Below, in pieces: positions 42,627-50,714 of a stretch of DNA of 64,000 nt (the first letter of the stretch is position 1; every line of letters starts with the position of its first letter). This DNA comes from Sphingopyxis sp. FD7. Lineage in GTDB: Bacteria; Pseudomonadota; Alphaproteobacteria; Sphingomonadales; Sphingomonadaceae. Both the position numbers and the translations under genes were made by a program. The stretch covers positions 2,604,001 through 2,668,000 of the forward strand of contig NZ_AP017898.1 of assembly GCF_003609835.1 (NCBI RefSeq). Reading direction: 5' to 3'. The notes under the pieces were generated by a model. The model was not told where the DNA came from, searched no databases, and saw nothing but the letters and a program-made list of their open reading frames with translations.

Positions 42627-43023
42627 GATGGCGACGGGCGCGCGCCATACCACCTTTTCGATCCTGGGTTCGGACGTCGTCGTCACCGGCAATGTCTCCG
42701 CCAGCGTCGACCTGCACGTCGACGGCAAGATCGAGGGTGACCTCAAATGCGCCAATCTGGTGCAGGGCGAGGCGAGCGAGATCAAGGGCGCGGTGACCGC
42801 CGAGACCGCGAAGATCGCGGGCCTGCTCGATGGGTCGATCGAGGCCAAGACGCTGATCGTTCACGCGACCGCGCGCATCACCGGCGACGTGACCTATGAA
42901 ACGATCACCATTGAAAATGGCGGAAAGGTCGACGGCAAGCTGTCGCACCGCCGCCACGGCGCGATGGCGACCAAGGCGCCGCCGCCGCTCGAGGTCGTCG
43001 AGAACAAGAGCGCGTCGCTCTAA
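42556..43023 (+). CDS. Bactofilin
   Basis: The 155-residue cytoskeletal protein has a short beta-helix core: TFSILGSDVVVTGNVSASVDLHVDGKIEGDLKCANL, GAVTAETAKIAGLLDGSIEAKTLIVHATARITGDVTYETITIENGGKVDGKL. The start MFSKSKTTPDSES is like the membrane-targeting N-terminus MFSKxxK of known bactofilins. It has GGAGG nine bases upstream, which supports the start at 42556 inside the peptidase gene rather than the ATG at 42628. It polymerises without nucleotides and probably localises the adjacent M23 peptidase. Confidence 0.93.
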   Translation: MFSKSKTTPDSESAPSLPPAATAKMATGARHTTFSILGSDVVVTGNVSASVDLHVDGKIEGDLKCANLVQGEASEIKGAVTAETAKIAGLLDGSIEAKTLIVHATARITGDVTYETITIENGGKVDGKLSHRRHGAMATKAPPPLEVVENKSASL

Positions 43024-43044
43024 AATAACCCTGCGCGGGGCGCG

Positions 43045-44799
43045 CTATTTCAACAGGGCCGTTTCCCTGTCGGTCGCGCGCGGCGGTCCGTCGCGGTGCC
43101 GCTGGACGACAACCTTGTTCCGGCCACCGCGCTTGGCGTCGTAGAGCGCTTCGTCGGCGATCCGGTAGAGCTGCTTGAAATCGCACGCCGGGTGCACCTC
43201 GGCGACGCCGATGCTGGCGGTCACGGGTCGGTCGCCGACGGTGGCGCCATGGTCACAATCGGCGAGGCCGCGCCGGACGCTCTCGGCAAAGCGGCCGAGG
43301 ACGATGCCCTCCATGCCGATGGTCAGCAGGCCGAACTCCTCGCCGCCCAGCCGCGCGACGGTGCACATCGGCCCTTCCCAGCGTTCGATCCGCTGGCCGA
43401 TGGTGCACAGCACCGCGTCGCCCGCCTCGTGGCCATGAATATCGTTGATCGACTTGAAGCGGTCGATATCGACAAGGAGCAGCGCCGCGGGCAGATTGTC
43501 GAGGCGCGCGCGGTCGAGCAGCGGGGTGACGCTGTCGATGAAGCCGCGTCGGTTCGGCAGGCCGGTGAGCGGGTCGCGGCGCGCGAGCGCCTGCGCCCGC
43601 GCCTCGGCATCGCGGGCATGGTCGCGCTCGATGCGAAGCTGCGCGAGACGGCGGGTCGCGGCGGCGGCGAGCCAGAGCGCCTGCCAGGTCGCGGCGACCA
43701 GCACGACCAGTTGCGAGCCGCCGCCCCAGAAATCCCTGTTGACGTCGACGATGTGGATGAACGCCAGCACCGCCATCGGCACCCCCCACGCCGCCAGAAA
43801 GTCGCGCGCCTCGACCGAGCCGCGACGCCACGCCAGCACCAGATAGATCGCAACGAGGATCAGGTCGGCGAGGATTGCCAGCCCCAGCATGTCGGCAAAC
43901 AGGCCAAGATCGCCGCTGCGCATCAGCGCGAGCGGGATGCCCGCCAGGCCGACACCGACGCCAAGGAACAAGGCCGCGACCCGCAATCCCCGCGCGGCCC
44001 GCCCGCGCTCGACCGCCGTGACCGCGCTCGCGGTCGCGACCGCAATCGCGAAGCAGGCAAGGAAGGTGCAGCTTTGCGCCGTCGCCGTCCCGGCCATTGC
44101 CGGAACGAGCGCCAGATGCGCCTGCGACCAGAGCGTGCCCCACAGCAGCATCGCCGCCGACCACGCCGCCTGCCAGGCGAGATATTGGCGGCGCACCGCG
44201 ACCGCGAGCGACAGGCTGTAAATACCGCTCACCAGCAGCAGCGTCAGCGCGGCGCCGATCGCCGCGGCCATGCCGGCGACCTGCACCCCCGCCTCGTCCG
44301 CCGCGAGGATGCGCGCGCGGACGAGCCGATGCGCCGCAAGGCCGTCGAAGCGCATCGTCACGGCGGTCAACGCGACGCCGCGCGCCGGCGCCTCGAACAA
44401 AATCTGGCCGCCCGCGCGCCAGTGCGATCCGAAATCGCCGCTGCGCACCCGCTGCCAGCGCGTCGCGCCGTCGGCATAGGAGAAGCCGACCGCCAGCCGG
44501 TCGAAGCGTGAATTGTGCAGCATCAGCGCCAGTCCGTCCTGAACCGGCCGCGCATCGAGCGAGATGCGCAGCCACAGGCTGCGCCCCTGATAATCTTGAG
44601 GCGCCCCGTGGCAGACAAAGCGCAGGCGGTGCAGCGCATCGTCGCTCGGCGTCGTGTCGGTCACCGCGTGGCACAGATCGCGCTCGACGTCGAGCGCACG
44701 AGCCTGCGCCGACGACGCGGACGCCGCGAGCAGGATGAGCCCAAGCAAGGCCGCGAGCCGACCGCAGAGCGTCGCGAGAAGGGAGCGTCCCCCGATCAT
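43045..44799 (-). CDS. 7TM-type diguanylate cyclase (7TMR-DISM plus GGDEF)
   Basis: The 584-residue protein has an N-terminal signal segment, a periplasmic domain of about 150 residues of the 7TMR-DISMED2 kind (LWLRISLDARPVQDGLALMLHNSRFDRLAVGF), seven hydrophobic helices, a short coiled coil (RRLAQLRIERDHARDAEARAQALAR) and a GGDEF domain (DPLTGLPNRRGF, VDIDRFKSINDIHGHEAGD, RLGGEEFGLL). The active site reads GGEEF, and no RxxD inhibitory site is present five residues upstream. It should make cyclic di-GMP in response to an external signal. Confidence 0.93.
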   Translation of the reverse strand: MIGGRSLLATLCGRLAALLGLILLAASASSAQARALDVERDLCHAVTDTTPSDDALHRLRFVCHGAPQDYQGRSLWLRISLDARPVQDGLALMLHNSRFDRLAVGFSYADGATRWQRVRSGDFGSHWRAGGQILFEAPARGVALTAVTMRFDGLAAHRLVRARILAADEAGVQVAGMAAAIGAALTLLLVSGIYSLSLAVAVRRQYLAWQAAWSAAMLLWGTLWSQAHLALVPAMAGTATAQSCTFLACFAIAVATASAVTAVERGRAARGLRVAALFLGVGVGLAGIPLALMRSGDLGLFADMLGLAILADLILVAIYLVLAWRRGSVEARDFLAAWGVPMAVLAFIHIVDVNRDFWGGGSQLVVLVAATWQALWLAAAATRRLAQLRIERDHARDAEARAQALARRDPLTGLPNRRGFIDSVTPLLDRARLDNLPAALLLVDIDRFKSINDIHGHEAGDAVLCTIGQRIERWEGPMCTVARLGGEEFGLLTIGMEGIVLGRFAESVRRGLADCDHGATVGDRPVTASIGVAEVHPACDFKQLYRIADEALYDAKRGGRNKVVVQRHRDGPPRATDRETALLK

Positions 44800-44990
44800 C
44801 GCCGCGCTATCGCATCAAATCCTTGGAAAATCTTTACCATGACGCCGCGCTCTTGAAGGATCGCCGTGGTGGCGGACGCCCGATGACCCTCGATACGATC
44901 GCCAAACCCCGCCGTTTGGCGCGCCGCGGGGTCGCCAACCCGGCGCCGCCGACGAGCCCGTCTCTCGCCCTTCCCCGGCGCCGCACAAAG

Positions 44991-45019
44991 GAAAAGGGCC
45001 GCCCGGCGGGGCGGCCCTT
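44991..45019 (-). terminator. Intrinsic terminator after a small protein gene
   Basis: On the minus strand AGGGCCGC and GCGGCCCT form a stem followed by TTTTCC, about 22 bases after the stop at 45041. Confidence 0.75.
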
Positions 45020-45040
45020 CCCTGGTCAATCGCGGACCGA

Positions 45041-45343
45041 TCAGCCCTGGCGCGTGCCGGTCATTGCCATAGACCCGAAGGCGCCGGCCTTGATCGTGCC
45101 GGTCAGCGTGTCGCCGTCGATCGTCGCCTCGCATTCGAGCGTCATCGGCATCGGCACTTTCATGTTCATGGTCCAGGTCAGCTTGTTGCCATCGACCTTG
45201 CCATTTTCGACATCGAGCGACCCCATCGCGCCGGCATTCTGGCCGGTGAAGCTGTCGCCGTCGCTCTTGACGGTGAAAACCGATTTCTGGTCGCCCATCG
45301 GCGACTTGGTGACGCAATCATAGCTGCCATCGACTTGGGACAT
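45041..45343 (-). CDS. Conserved small beta-rich protein, unknown function
   Basis: The 100-residue protein (MSQVDGSYDCVTKSPMGDQKS) is strongly beta: SVFTVKSDGDSFTGQNAGAMG, VENGKVDGNKLTWTMNMKVP and MTLECEATIDGDTLTGTIKAG. This recalls a small lipocalin-like or META-like barrel in which a soluble protein binds ligands. Two cysteines are present. There is no signal peptide. GGAG precedes the ATG. I do not recognise the family with confidence. Confidence 0.7.
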   Translation of the reverse strand: MSQVDGSYDCVTKSPMGDQKSVFTVKSDGDSFTGQNAGAMGSLDVENGKVDGNKLTWTMNMKVPMPMTLECEATIDGDTLTGTIKAGAFGSMAMTGTRQG

Positions 45344-45369
45344 TGCGGCTCTCCTTACTGAAACTGATG

Positions 45370-48249
45370 TTAGTTAGCGGGAGACACCGTTTCCACGGGC
45401 AGACCCAATCCGTCAAGCTGCGGTTTCACCACCGCGGCGTCGCCGACGACGACATAGATCAGATCATCGGCGCTGAGCGCCGTCCGCGCCGCGGCGTCGA
45501 CCGCTGCGGGCGTCATTGCTTCATAGGTCGCGGGCAGCTTTTCATAATAATCGTCGGGGCGATCGAATTTGGCGATCGCGCGCAGCCCGCCGAGCACGTC
45601 GTTCGACGTCTCGAAACTGCCGGGCAGTTCGCGCACGCTGCCGTTCACCGTGCGCTGCAACTCCTCGGTCGTGACACCTTTGTCGCCAAGGAACGCCTTG
45701 AGGTCGCTTTGCAGCTCCCTGATCGAATCGCCGGTGCGGTCGGCCTGCACCGGCGCAGTCGCGATCCAGCTCACCCGGTCCTTTTCACCCGTTACCTGCG
45801 TGCGCACGCCATAGGACCAGCCCTTGGTTTCGCGCAGGTTCATGTTGAAGCGCGAAAGGAAATCGCCGCCGAAAATATCATTGGCGGCGCGCAGCACTTC
45901 AAGTTCGTCACCGCCTTTGACGTCGAGCACCTTGCCCGCGACGATCACCGATTGCGGCGCCTTGGGCCGATCGACGAGCAGGATGCGCGGCTGCGGCGCG
46001 GGCACCGCAATCTCGAAATGCTTGCTCGGTTTCGGCGTCGTCGGCGCCTTCCAGTCGCCGAACGCCCGATCGAGCTGTTTCGTCACTTCGGCGAGCGTGG
46101 TGTCGCCGACGACGAAGATGCGGGCGTTGTCGGGGCGAATCCACGCCGAATGGAATGCCGCAAGCTGGTCGCGCGTCGCCTCGGCCACGGCCTTTTCCGT
46201 GCCCAGGCCCGACGGCGGGATGCCATAGGGATGGTCCGCACCATAGAGGGCGGGTTTCAGCACGCGCTGCGCAATCGCGCGCGGTTCGTTGAGTTCGGCC
46301 TTCAGCCGGTTGAGCTGCTGCGCACGCACGCGCTCCAGCTCCTTCGCGTCGAACGCCGGGTTGCGCACATAATCGGCGAGCAGCGCGAGCGACGCGCTGA
46401 GATTCGGCTTGAGCGCGAACAGGCCGAGCACCGTTTCGTCGGCATCGGCATAGCCATAGGTCTGCGCGCCGAGCCGCTCCTTGGCTTCGGCAAAGGCAAT
46501 CGAATCGAGGCTCGTCGTGCCCTCGTCCATCAGGCTGAGCATCAGCGACTGGGTGCCGAGCGCGCTGCGCGGGTCGGCGGCATAGCCGGCATCGAAGCTG
46601 ACCTGGACATTGACCGTCGGCACCGCGCTGCGCCGCGCGAAGACGACCTCGATGCCATTTTTGAGCTTTGCGCGTTCGATATCGGGAAACTCGAGCGCCT
46701 TCAGGCCCGAAACTTCCGGGAACTTCGAGCGGTCGGCAATCGAGCTTGCGCCGTCAAACCCGCTGTCGGGACCGACATCGCCCAGCGCGGGGTTCCAGTA
46801 TCGGTCGGGCTGGACCGGGGCCGCATCCTTCGCCGCGACGACGGCGCCGCCGCGATTCTCGCCGCCCTCGGTGCGCTCGCCGGGTGTGTAGGTCAAGGAA
46901 AAGGCCGGGCGCGACAGCCATTTGCGCGCGGCGTCGCGCACCTGTTCGGGTGTCGCCCTGGCCAGCCGGTCGAGCTCGACCTTGTAATAGGCGGGATCGT
47001 TTGAATAGAGCGCGCCTTCGGCGAGCGTCACCGCCTTGCCGCCGAAACCGCCAACCGATTCGAGCTGCGAGATCGCGCCGCCCAGATAGCTGGCCGTGGC
47101 GCGCTGCAATTCGTCAGCGGTCGGCCCGCTCGCAAGGAAGGCAGCGATTTCCTCGTCGAGCCTTTTGGCGACATGCGCCGGATCGACCCCCGGCTTGACG
47201 TCGGCCTGGACGAGAATGATGCCCGCATCCTCGAACGGCGAGGCGCCCGCCGAGACGCTGACCGCAATCGGATCCTTGCGCACCAGCGCATTGTCGAGAC
47301 GCGACGACGACAGCCCGCCAAGCACCGTCATCGCCATCTGGAGCGGCACCGCCTCGGCATCGTTCAGCCCCGGCATCGTCCACATGCGATAGAGGCGCGT
47401 GGTCGGGATCATGTCCTTGACCTCTTTCGCGAGCGGAGCCGGAAGCGTCGGCACCGAGACCGCGGGAGCCTTGACGTCGGGACCGCGCGGAATGTCGCCG
47501 AACCATTTTTCGACCTTGGCTTTCGCGGTCGCCACGTCGATGTCGCCTGCCAGCACCAGCACCGCGTTGTTCGGGCCATAATTGTCGGTGAACCACTTTT
47601 TCACATCATCGAGGCTCGCCGCATCGAGGTCGGCCATCGAGCCGATCGTGCTGTGGTGATAGGGGTGCCCCTTGGGAAAGAGATTCTCGAAAATCTCGTA
47701 GCGCAGCAGGCCATAGGGATTGTTATCGCCCTGCCTTTTCTCATTCTGGACGACGCCGCGCTGGTTATCGAGCTTTTCCTGCGTCACCGCGCCGAGCAGA
47801 TGCCCCATGCGGTCGCTTTCGAGGAACAGCGCCAGGTCGAGCGCGCCGGTCGGCACCGTTTCAAAATAATTGGTGCGGTCGAGGAAGGTCGTGCCGTTGA
47901 AATCGGTCGCGCCGACCTGCCGCAGCGGTTCAAAGAAATCGTCGGGGGCATTTTCGGACCCGTTGAACATCAGATGCTCGAACAGATGCGCAAAGCCCGT
48001 CTTGCCCTTGGGTTCGTGCTTTGACCCGACCCGATACCAGACCGACACCGCAACGACCGGCGCCTTGCGATCCTCGTGCACGATCACGCGCAGCCCATTG
48101 TCGAGCGTGAAAGCCTCATACGGGATGTCGACCGCCTTGACGAGTTCGGCGGTCGGCGCCGGCGCGGCGGCCTTCGCCAACACGGGCGCGGCGGCGACGA
48201 GCGACGTCGACAAGGCCAAGGCGACAGCGAAACGGTGAAAACGGGCCAT
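45370..48249 (-). CDS. M16-family zinc metalloprotease (two-domain, exported)
   Basis: The 959-residue protein has a signal peptide (FHRFAVALALSTSLVAAAPVLAKA) and two M16 repeats. The first, about residues 35-480, is active, with HLFEHLMFNGSEN at residues 88-97 giving HxxEH. The second, about 510-950, is inactive, with VVFARRSAVPTVNVQVSFDAGYAADP. This is the one-chain pitrilysin-like form that degrades peptides in the periplasm. The family includes subunits of peptide-processing protease pairs. It lies between a small gene and the acylase gene. Confidence 0.94.
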   Translation of the reverse strand: MARFHRFAVALALSTSLVAAAPVLAKAAAPAPTAELVKAVDIPYEAFTLDNGLRVIVHEDRKAPVVAVSVWYRVGSKHEPKGKTGFAHLFEHLMFNGSENAPDDFFEPLRQVGATDFNGTTFLDRTNYFETVPTGALDLALFLESDRMGHLLGAVTQEKLDNQRGVVQNEKRQGDNNPYGLLRYEIFENLFPKGHPYHHSTIGSMADLDAASLDDVKKWFTDNYGPNNAVLVLAGDIDVATAKAKVEKWFGDIPRGPDVKAPAVSVPTLPAPLAKEVKDMIPTTRLYRMWTMPGLNDAEAVPLQMAMTVLGGLSSSRLDNALVRKDPIAVSVSAGASPFEDAGIILVQADVKPGVDPAHVAKRLDEEIAAFLASGPTADELQRATASYLGGAISQLESVGGFGGKAVTLAEGALYSNDPAYYKVELDRLARATPEQVRDAARKWLSRPAFSLTYTPGERTEGGENRGGAVVAAKDAAPVQPDRYWNPALGDVGPDSGFDGASSIADRSKFPEVSGLKALEFPDIERAKLKNGIEVVFARRSAVPTVNVQVSFDAGYAADPRSALGTQSLMLSLMDEGTTSLDSIAFAEAKERLGAQTYGYADADETVLGLFALKPNLSASLALLADYVRNPAFDAKELERVRAQQLNRLKAELNEPRAIAQRVLKPALYGADHPYGIPPSGLGTEKAVAEATRDQLAAFHSAWIRPDNARIFVVGDTTLAEVTKQLDRAFGDWKAPTTPKPSKHFEIAVPAPQPRILLVDRPKAPQSVIVAGKVLDVKGGDELEVLRAANDIFGGDFLSRFNMNLRETKGWSYGVRTQVTGEKDRVSWIATAPVQADRTGDSIRELQSDLKAFLGDKGVTTEELQRTVNGSVRELPGSFETSNDVLGGLRAIAKFDRPDDYYEKLPATYEAMTPAAVDAAARTALSADDLIYVVVGDAAVVKPQLDGLGLPVETVSPAN

Positions 48250-48344
48250 GAAAATCCCCTGGGTCAAGGCGCAGGCGATCGCCTGCCGGAAACCGGATGC
48301 CGGACGGCACTGTATCAATGGTCTAGGACAGCGCCGCGCGGCTT

Positions 48345-50567
48345 TCAAGGGCGATAGAATCGCGCCCCGCTGGCCCTCAGCGTCGCCGGGTCGAACATCA
48401 CGGGCTTCAGCCGGTGGCGCACGAACAGCGGCGCCTGATCATTGTAATGCGGGCTGTCGGGTCGCGTCGTCGCCGCCCCGAAGGGCTGGATCGACTCGGA
48501 CCGCACGCGGCCGTCACGGTCCCACGTCACGAACAGGATGAAGCTGTCGCCGTGGCGCACCTTCAGCCGCCCGTCGGGCTCCTCGTCCCACAGGGTCGAG
48601 GCGCGCACCGTATCGTTGCCGCCGTCGAGCGGCAGGTCGATGCGGTTCGGCCCCTCGCCGTGGCGGAGGCGGAGCAAAGTGCCTAGCCTGGGATCGAGCC
48701 TGCCGAAATGCTCCTGCAAATGCGCGACGGTTTCGCTCAGCACCTGGCGCGGGTCGGGCGGTTCACGGCGCTGATAATGCCGCCCGTTCGCCGGGCGCAG
48801 CACCATCAGCGCGAGCGCGTCGCCCTTGCCTTTTCCGTCGAGATTCCAGTCCCATTTGCGCAATAGCGCCTGCGCCTGGGCGAGCGCCGGGTCGCGCCCG
48901 GTGTCGAGCGCGAGCAGCCGGTCGATCCACGCCTTTGCATATCCCGTTCGCGCATAGGCCGTGTCATATTTGATCGCCTTCAGCCGCGCTTCGTCGATCC
49001 GGCCCGACGCCTCGAACAGCTCGATCAGCCGCACCGCGCGGTTGGTCATATCGTCCTCGATGCCGAGCAAGGGCGAAAAGGCCGCCGCGTCGAGTTCGTC
49101 GCCCGGCCCCGCCGCGACCCATGGCGTGTTGTTCGCGTTCATCACATAGCCCGAACGCGGATTGACGAGCGCGGGCACGCGGTCGAACGGCAATGTCCGG
49201 GTCCACAGCGCCGCCGAGGTGTCGCCGGGCAGCACGCCGCGCCAGTCGAACCCCGCGGGCCGGTCGGGGAACATGGCGTTATAGAAGAGGCCGATATTGC
49301 CCCTGGCATCGGCGTAGACAAAATTGGTCGCGGGAACGCCCTGCCCCGCCATCGCCGCACGCCATTCGGCAAAGGACTTCGCCTTGTTCAACCGGTAATA
49401 TTGGGTGACCATCGCCGCCTGATCCTGCCCCGCATAGCGGATCGCAAAGGCGCCCTCGTCATTCTTCACGACCGGCCCGTGCACCGAACGATAGATGGTG
49501 CGCGGCACGGGCAGGACGAAGGGACCGACCTTGATTTTCAGCCAGATGCGCTTTTCCTCGAGCGCGCGCCATTGGCCGTCGAAGCGGTATTTCCCGCCAT
49601 TTTCGTCGAGCACGAGCCTGTAGACGTCGATCAGGTCGGGCCGGTTCACCGTGTTGGTCCAGCCGAGATATTGATTGTGGCCGAGGAAGGGATAGGGCGA
49701 GCCGGGGAAGGTCGCCCCGGCGAAATCCCACCCTTCTTCCGAATGGACGACCAGCTCGTACCAGGCAACGCCGCCGGTCCACGGCTGGTGCGAATTGGAG
49801 ACGAGCCGCGTTGCGCCGTCGGTGGAGCGCGCGGGGGCGACCGCCATGCCGTTCGATCCATTGTCGGCCGGGTCACGGCCGACGGGCGTCAAACGATCGG
49901 CCGGGTCACGGCCGACCGGCGTCAAACGATCGGCCGGGTCACGGCCGACGGGCGTCAGCGCGCGCGGGACGAGCTTGCCGGTGGCATCGAGCGCGGGGCC
50001 GCCTTCGCGCCCGATCGGTTTGCCCTCGACGAGCGATCCCAGCACCGAATCGAGCCCGAAGAAAAAGGGCGAGCGGAGGACAAAGCCCGCGACGACATCC
50101 TCGCCCGTCACCGGGAACAGCCCCGACAAGCGCACCTCGTCGGGGTGCTTCTCGGCATAATGGTTGAGCCCCGCGGCATAGGCGGTGAACAGCGCGCGCA
50201 CGTCGGCGGGCAGGCGCGGCCAGTCGCGCTTCGCGGTCGCGCGCACGCCGAGCAGCGCCGCGGCATAATCGACCTTCGCGCCTTCCTGTCCCAGCATCGC
50301 CCCGGCGCGGCCGCGCGTCATCGCCAGCACTTCCTGCAGGGTCGAAAAATCATCCTCGGCATGGGCGTAGGCGACGCCATAGGCGACGTCGGCGTCGGTC
50401 TTGCCGAAGATGTGCGGAACGCCGAAGCTGTCGCGCGCGATGCGCACGTCGGTCGGCTTGAAGGCGGGCGCCGCAGGCGCTTCTGCCGTCAACGGTTCCC
50501 AGATGGCCAGCGAGGCGGCGATCAACGCCAACAGCAACAGAAATCCCAGAAAAATCCGGCGCAGCAT
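48345..50567 (-). CDS. Penicillin-acylase-family Ntn hydrolase with repeat-expanded linker
   Basis: The 740-residue exported protein has a signal or anchor segment (IFLGFLLLLALIAASLAIW). The alpha chain region holds DVRIARDSFGVPHIFGKTDADVAYGVAYAHAEDDFSTLQE. The nucleophile of the beta chain is probably Ser238 in DNGSNGMAV, followed by SNSHQPW and YPFLGHNQYLGWTNTV. Just before it, residues 204-235 are three near copies of an 11-residue unit (GRDPADRLTPV). The enzyme self-cleaves before this Ser and should deacylate amides such as N-acyl homoserine lactones or beta-lactams. Substrate unknown. It is divergent from the aminopeptidase gene. Confidence 0.92.
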   Translation of the reverse strand: MLRRIFLGFLLLLALIAASLAIWEPLTAEAPAAPAFKPTDVRIARDSFGVPHIFGKTDADVAYGVAYAHAEDDFSTLQEVLAMTRGRAGAMLGQEGAKVDYAAALLGVRATAKRDWPRLPADVRALFTAYAAGLNHYAEKHPDEVRLSGLFPVTGEDVVAGFVLRSPFFFGLDSVLGSLVEGKPIGREGGPALDATGKLVPRALTPVGRDPADRLTPVGRDPADRLTPVGRDPADNGSNGMAVAPARSTDGATRLVSNSHQPWTGGVAWYELVVHSEEGWDFAGATFPGSPYPFLGHNQYLGWTNTVNRPDLIDVYRLVLDENGGKYRFDGQWRALEEKRIWLKIKVGPFVLPVPRTIYRSVHGPVVKNDEGAFAIRYAGQDQAAMVTQYYRLNKAKSFAEWRAAMAGQGVPATNFVYADARGNIGLFYNAMFPDRPAGFDWRGVLPGDTSAALWTRTLPFDRVPALVNPRSGYVMNANNTPWVAAGPGDELDAAAFSPLLGIEDDMTNRAVRLIELFEASGRIDEARLKAIKYDTAYARTGYAKAWIDRLLALDTGRDPALAQAQALLRKWDWNLDGKGKGDALALMVLRPANGRHYQRREPPDPRQVLSETVAHLQEHFGRLDPRLGTLLRLRHGEGPNRIDLPLDGGNDTVRASTLWDEEPDGRLKVRHGDSFILFVTWDRDGRVRSESIQPFGAATTRPDSPHYNDQAPLFVRHRLKPVMFDPATLRASGARFYRP
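49865..49958. repeat. 33-base tandem repeat in the acylase gene
   Basis: Three copies, at 49865-49897, 49898-49930 and a partial copy at 49931-49958, differ at one position. Each full copy encodes 11 residues in frame. Confidence 0.95.
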
Positions 50568-50714
50568 CGCTGGTCCTCTTCGCTTCGGCTCCCGCGCATC
50601 TGTGGCGACCATGTCGTTGGATGGCAAGCCGCTGTCGTTCGTCGAGCCGGATTTGCCGACGAGCGGGACGCGGTTATGCAGGAGACAGGCCATAAAATCG
50701 GGGAAAATCACATC

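Noticed and set aside
44823..45323. 166-residue plus-strand frame over the small beta-rich protein gene
   Set aside because: It mirrors that gene and has a weak start; the minus-strand gene has a strong SD and its own terminator.
49865..49958. CRISPR-like repeat
   Set aside because: The three copies are directly adjacent without spacers, lie in frame in a gene and are not palindromic as CRISPR repeats usually are.
49401..50714. Long N-terminal extension of the aminopeptidase frame
   Set aside because: It is antisense to the acylase gene and precedes a clear signal peptide at 50715.
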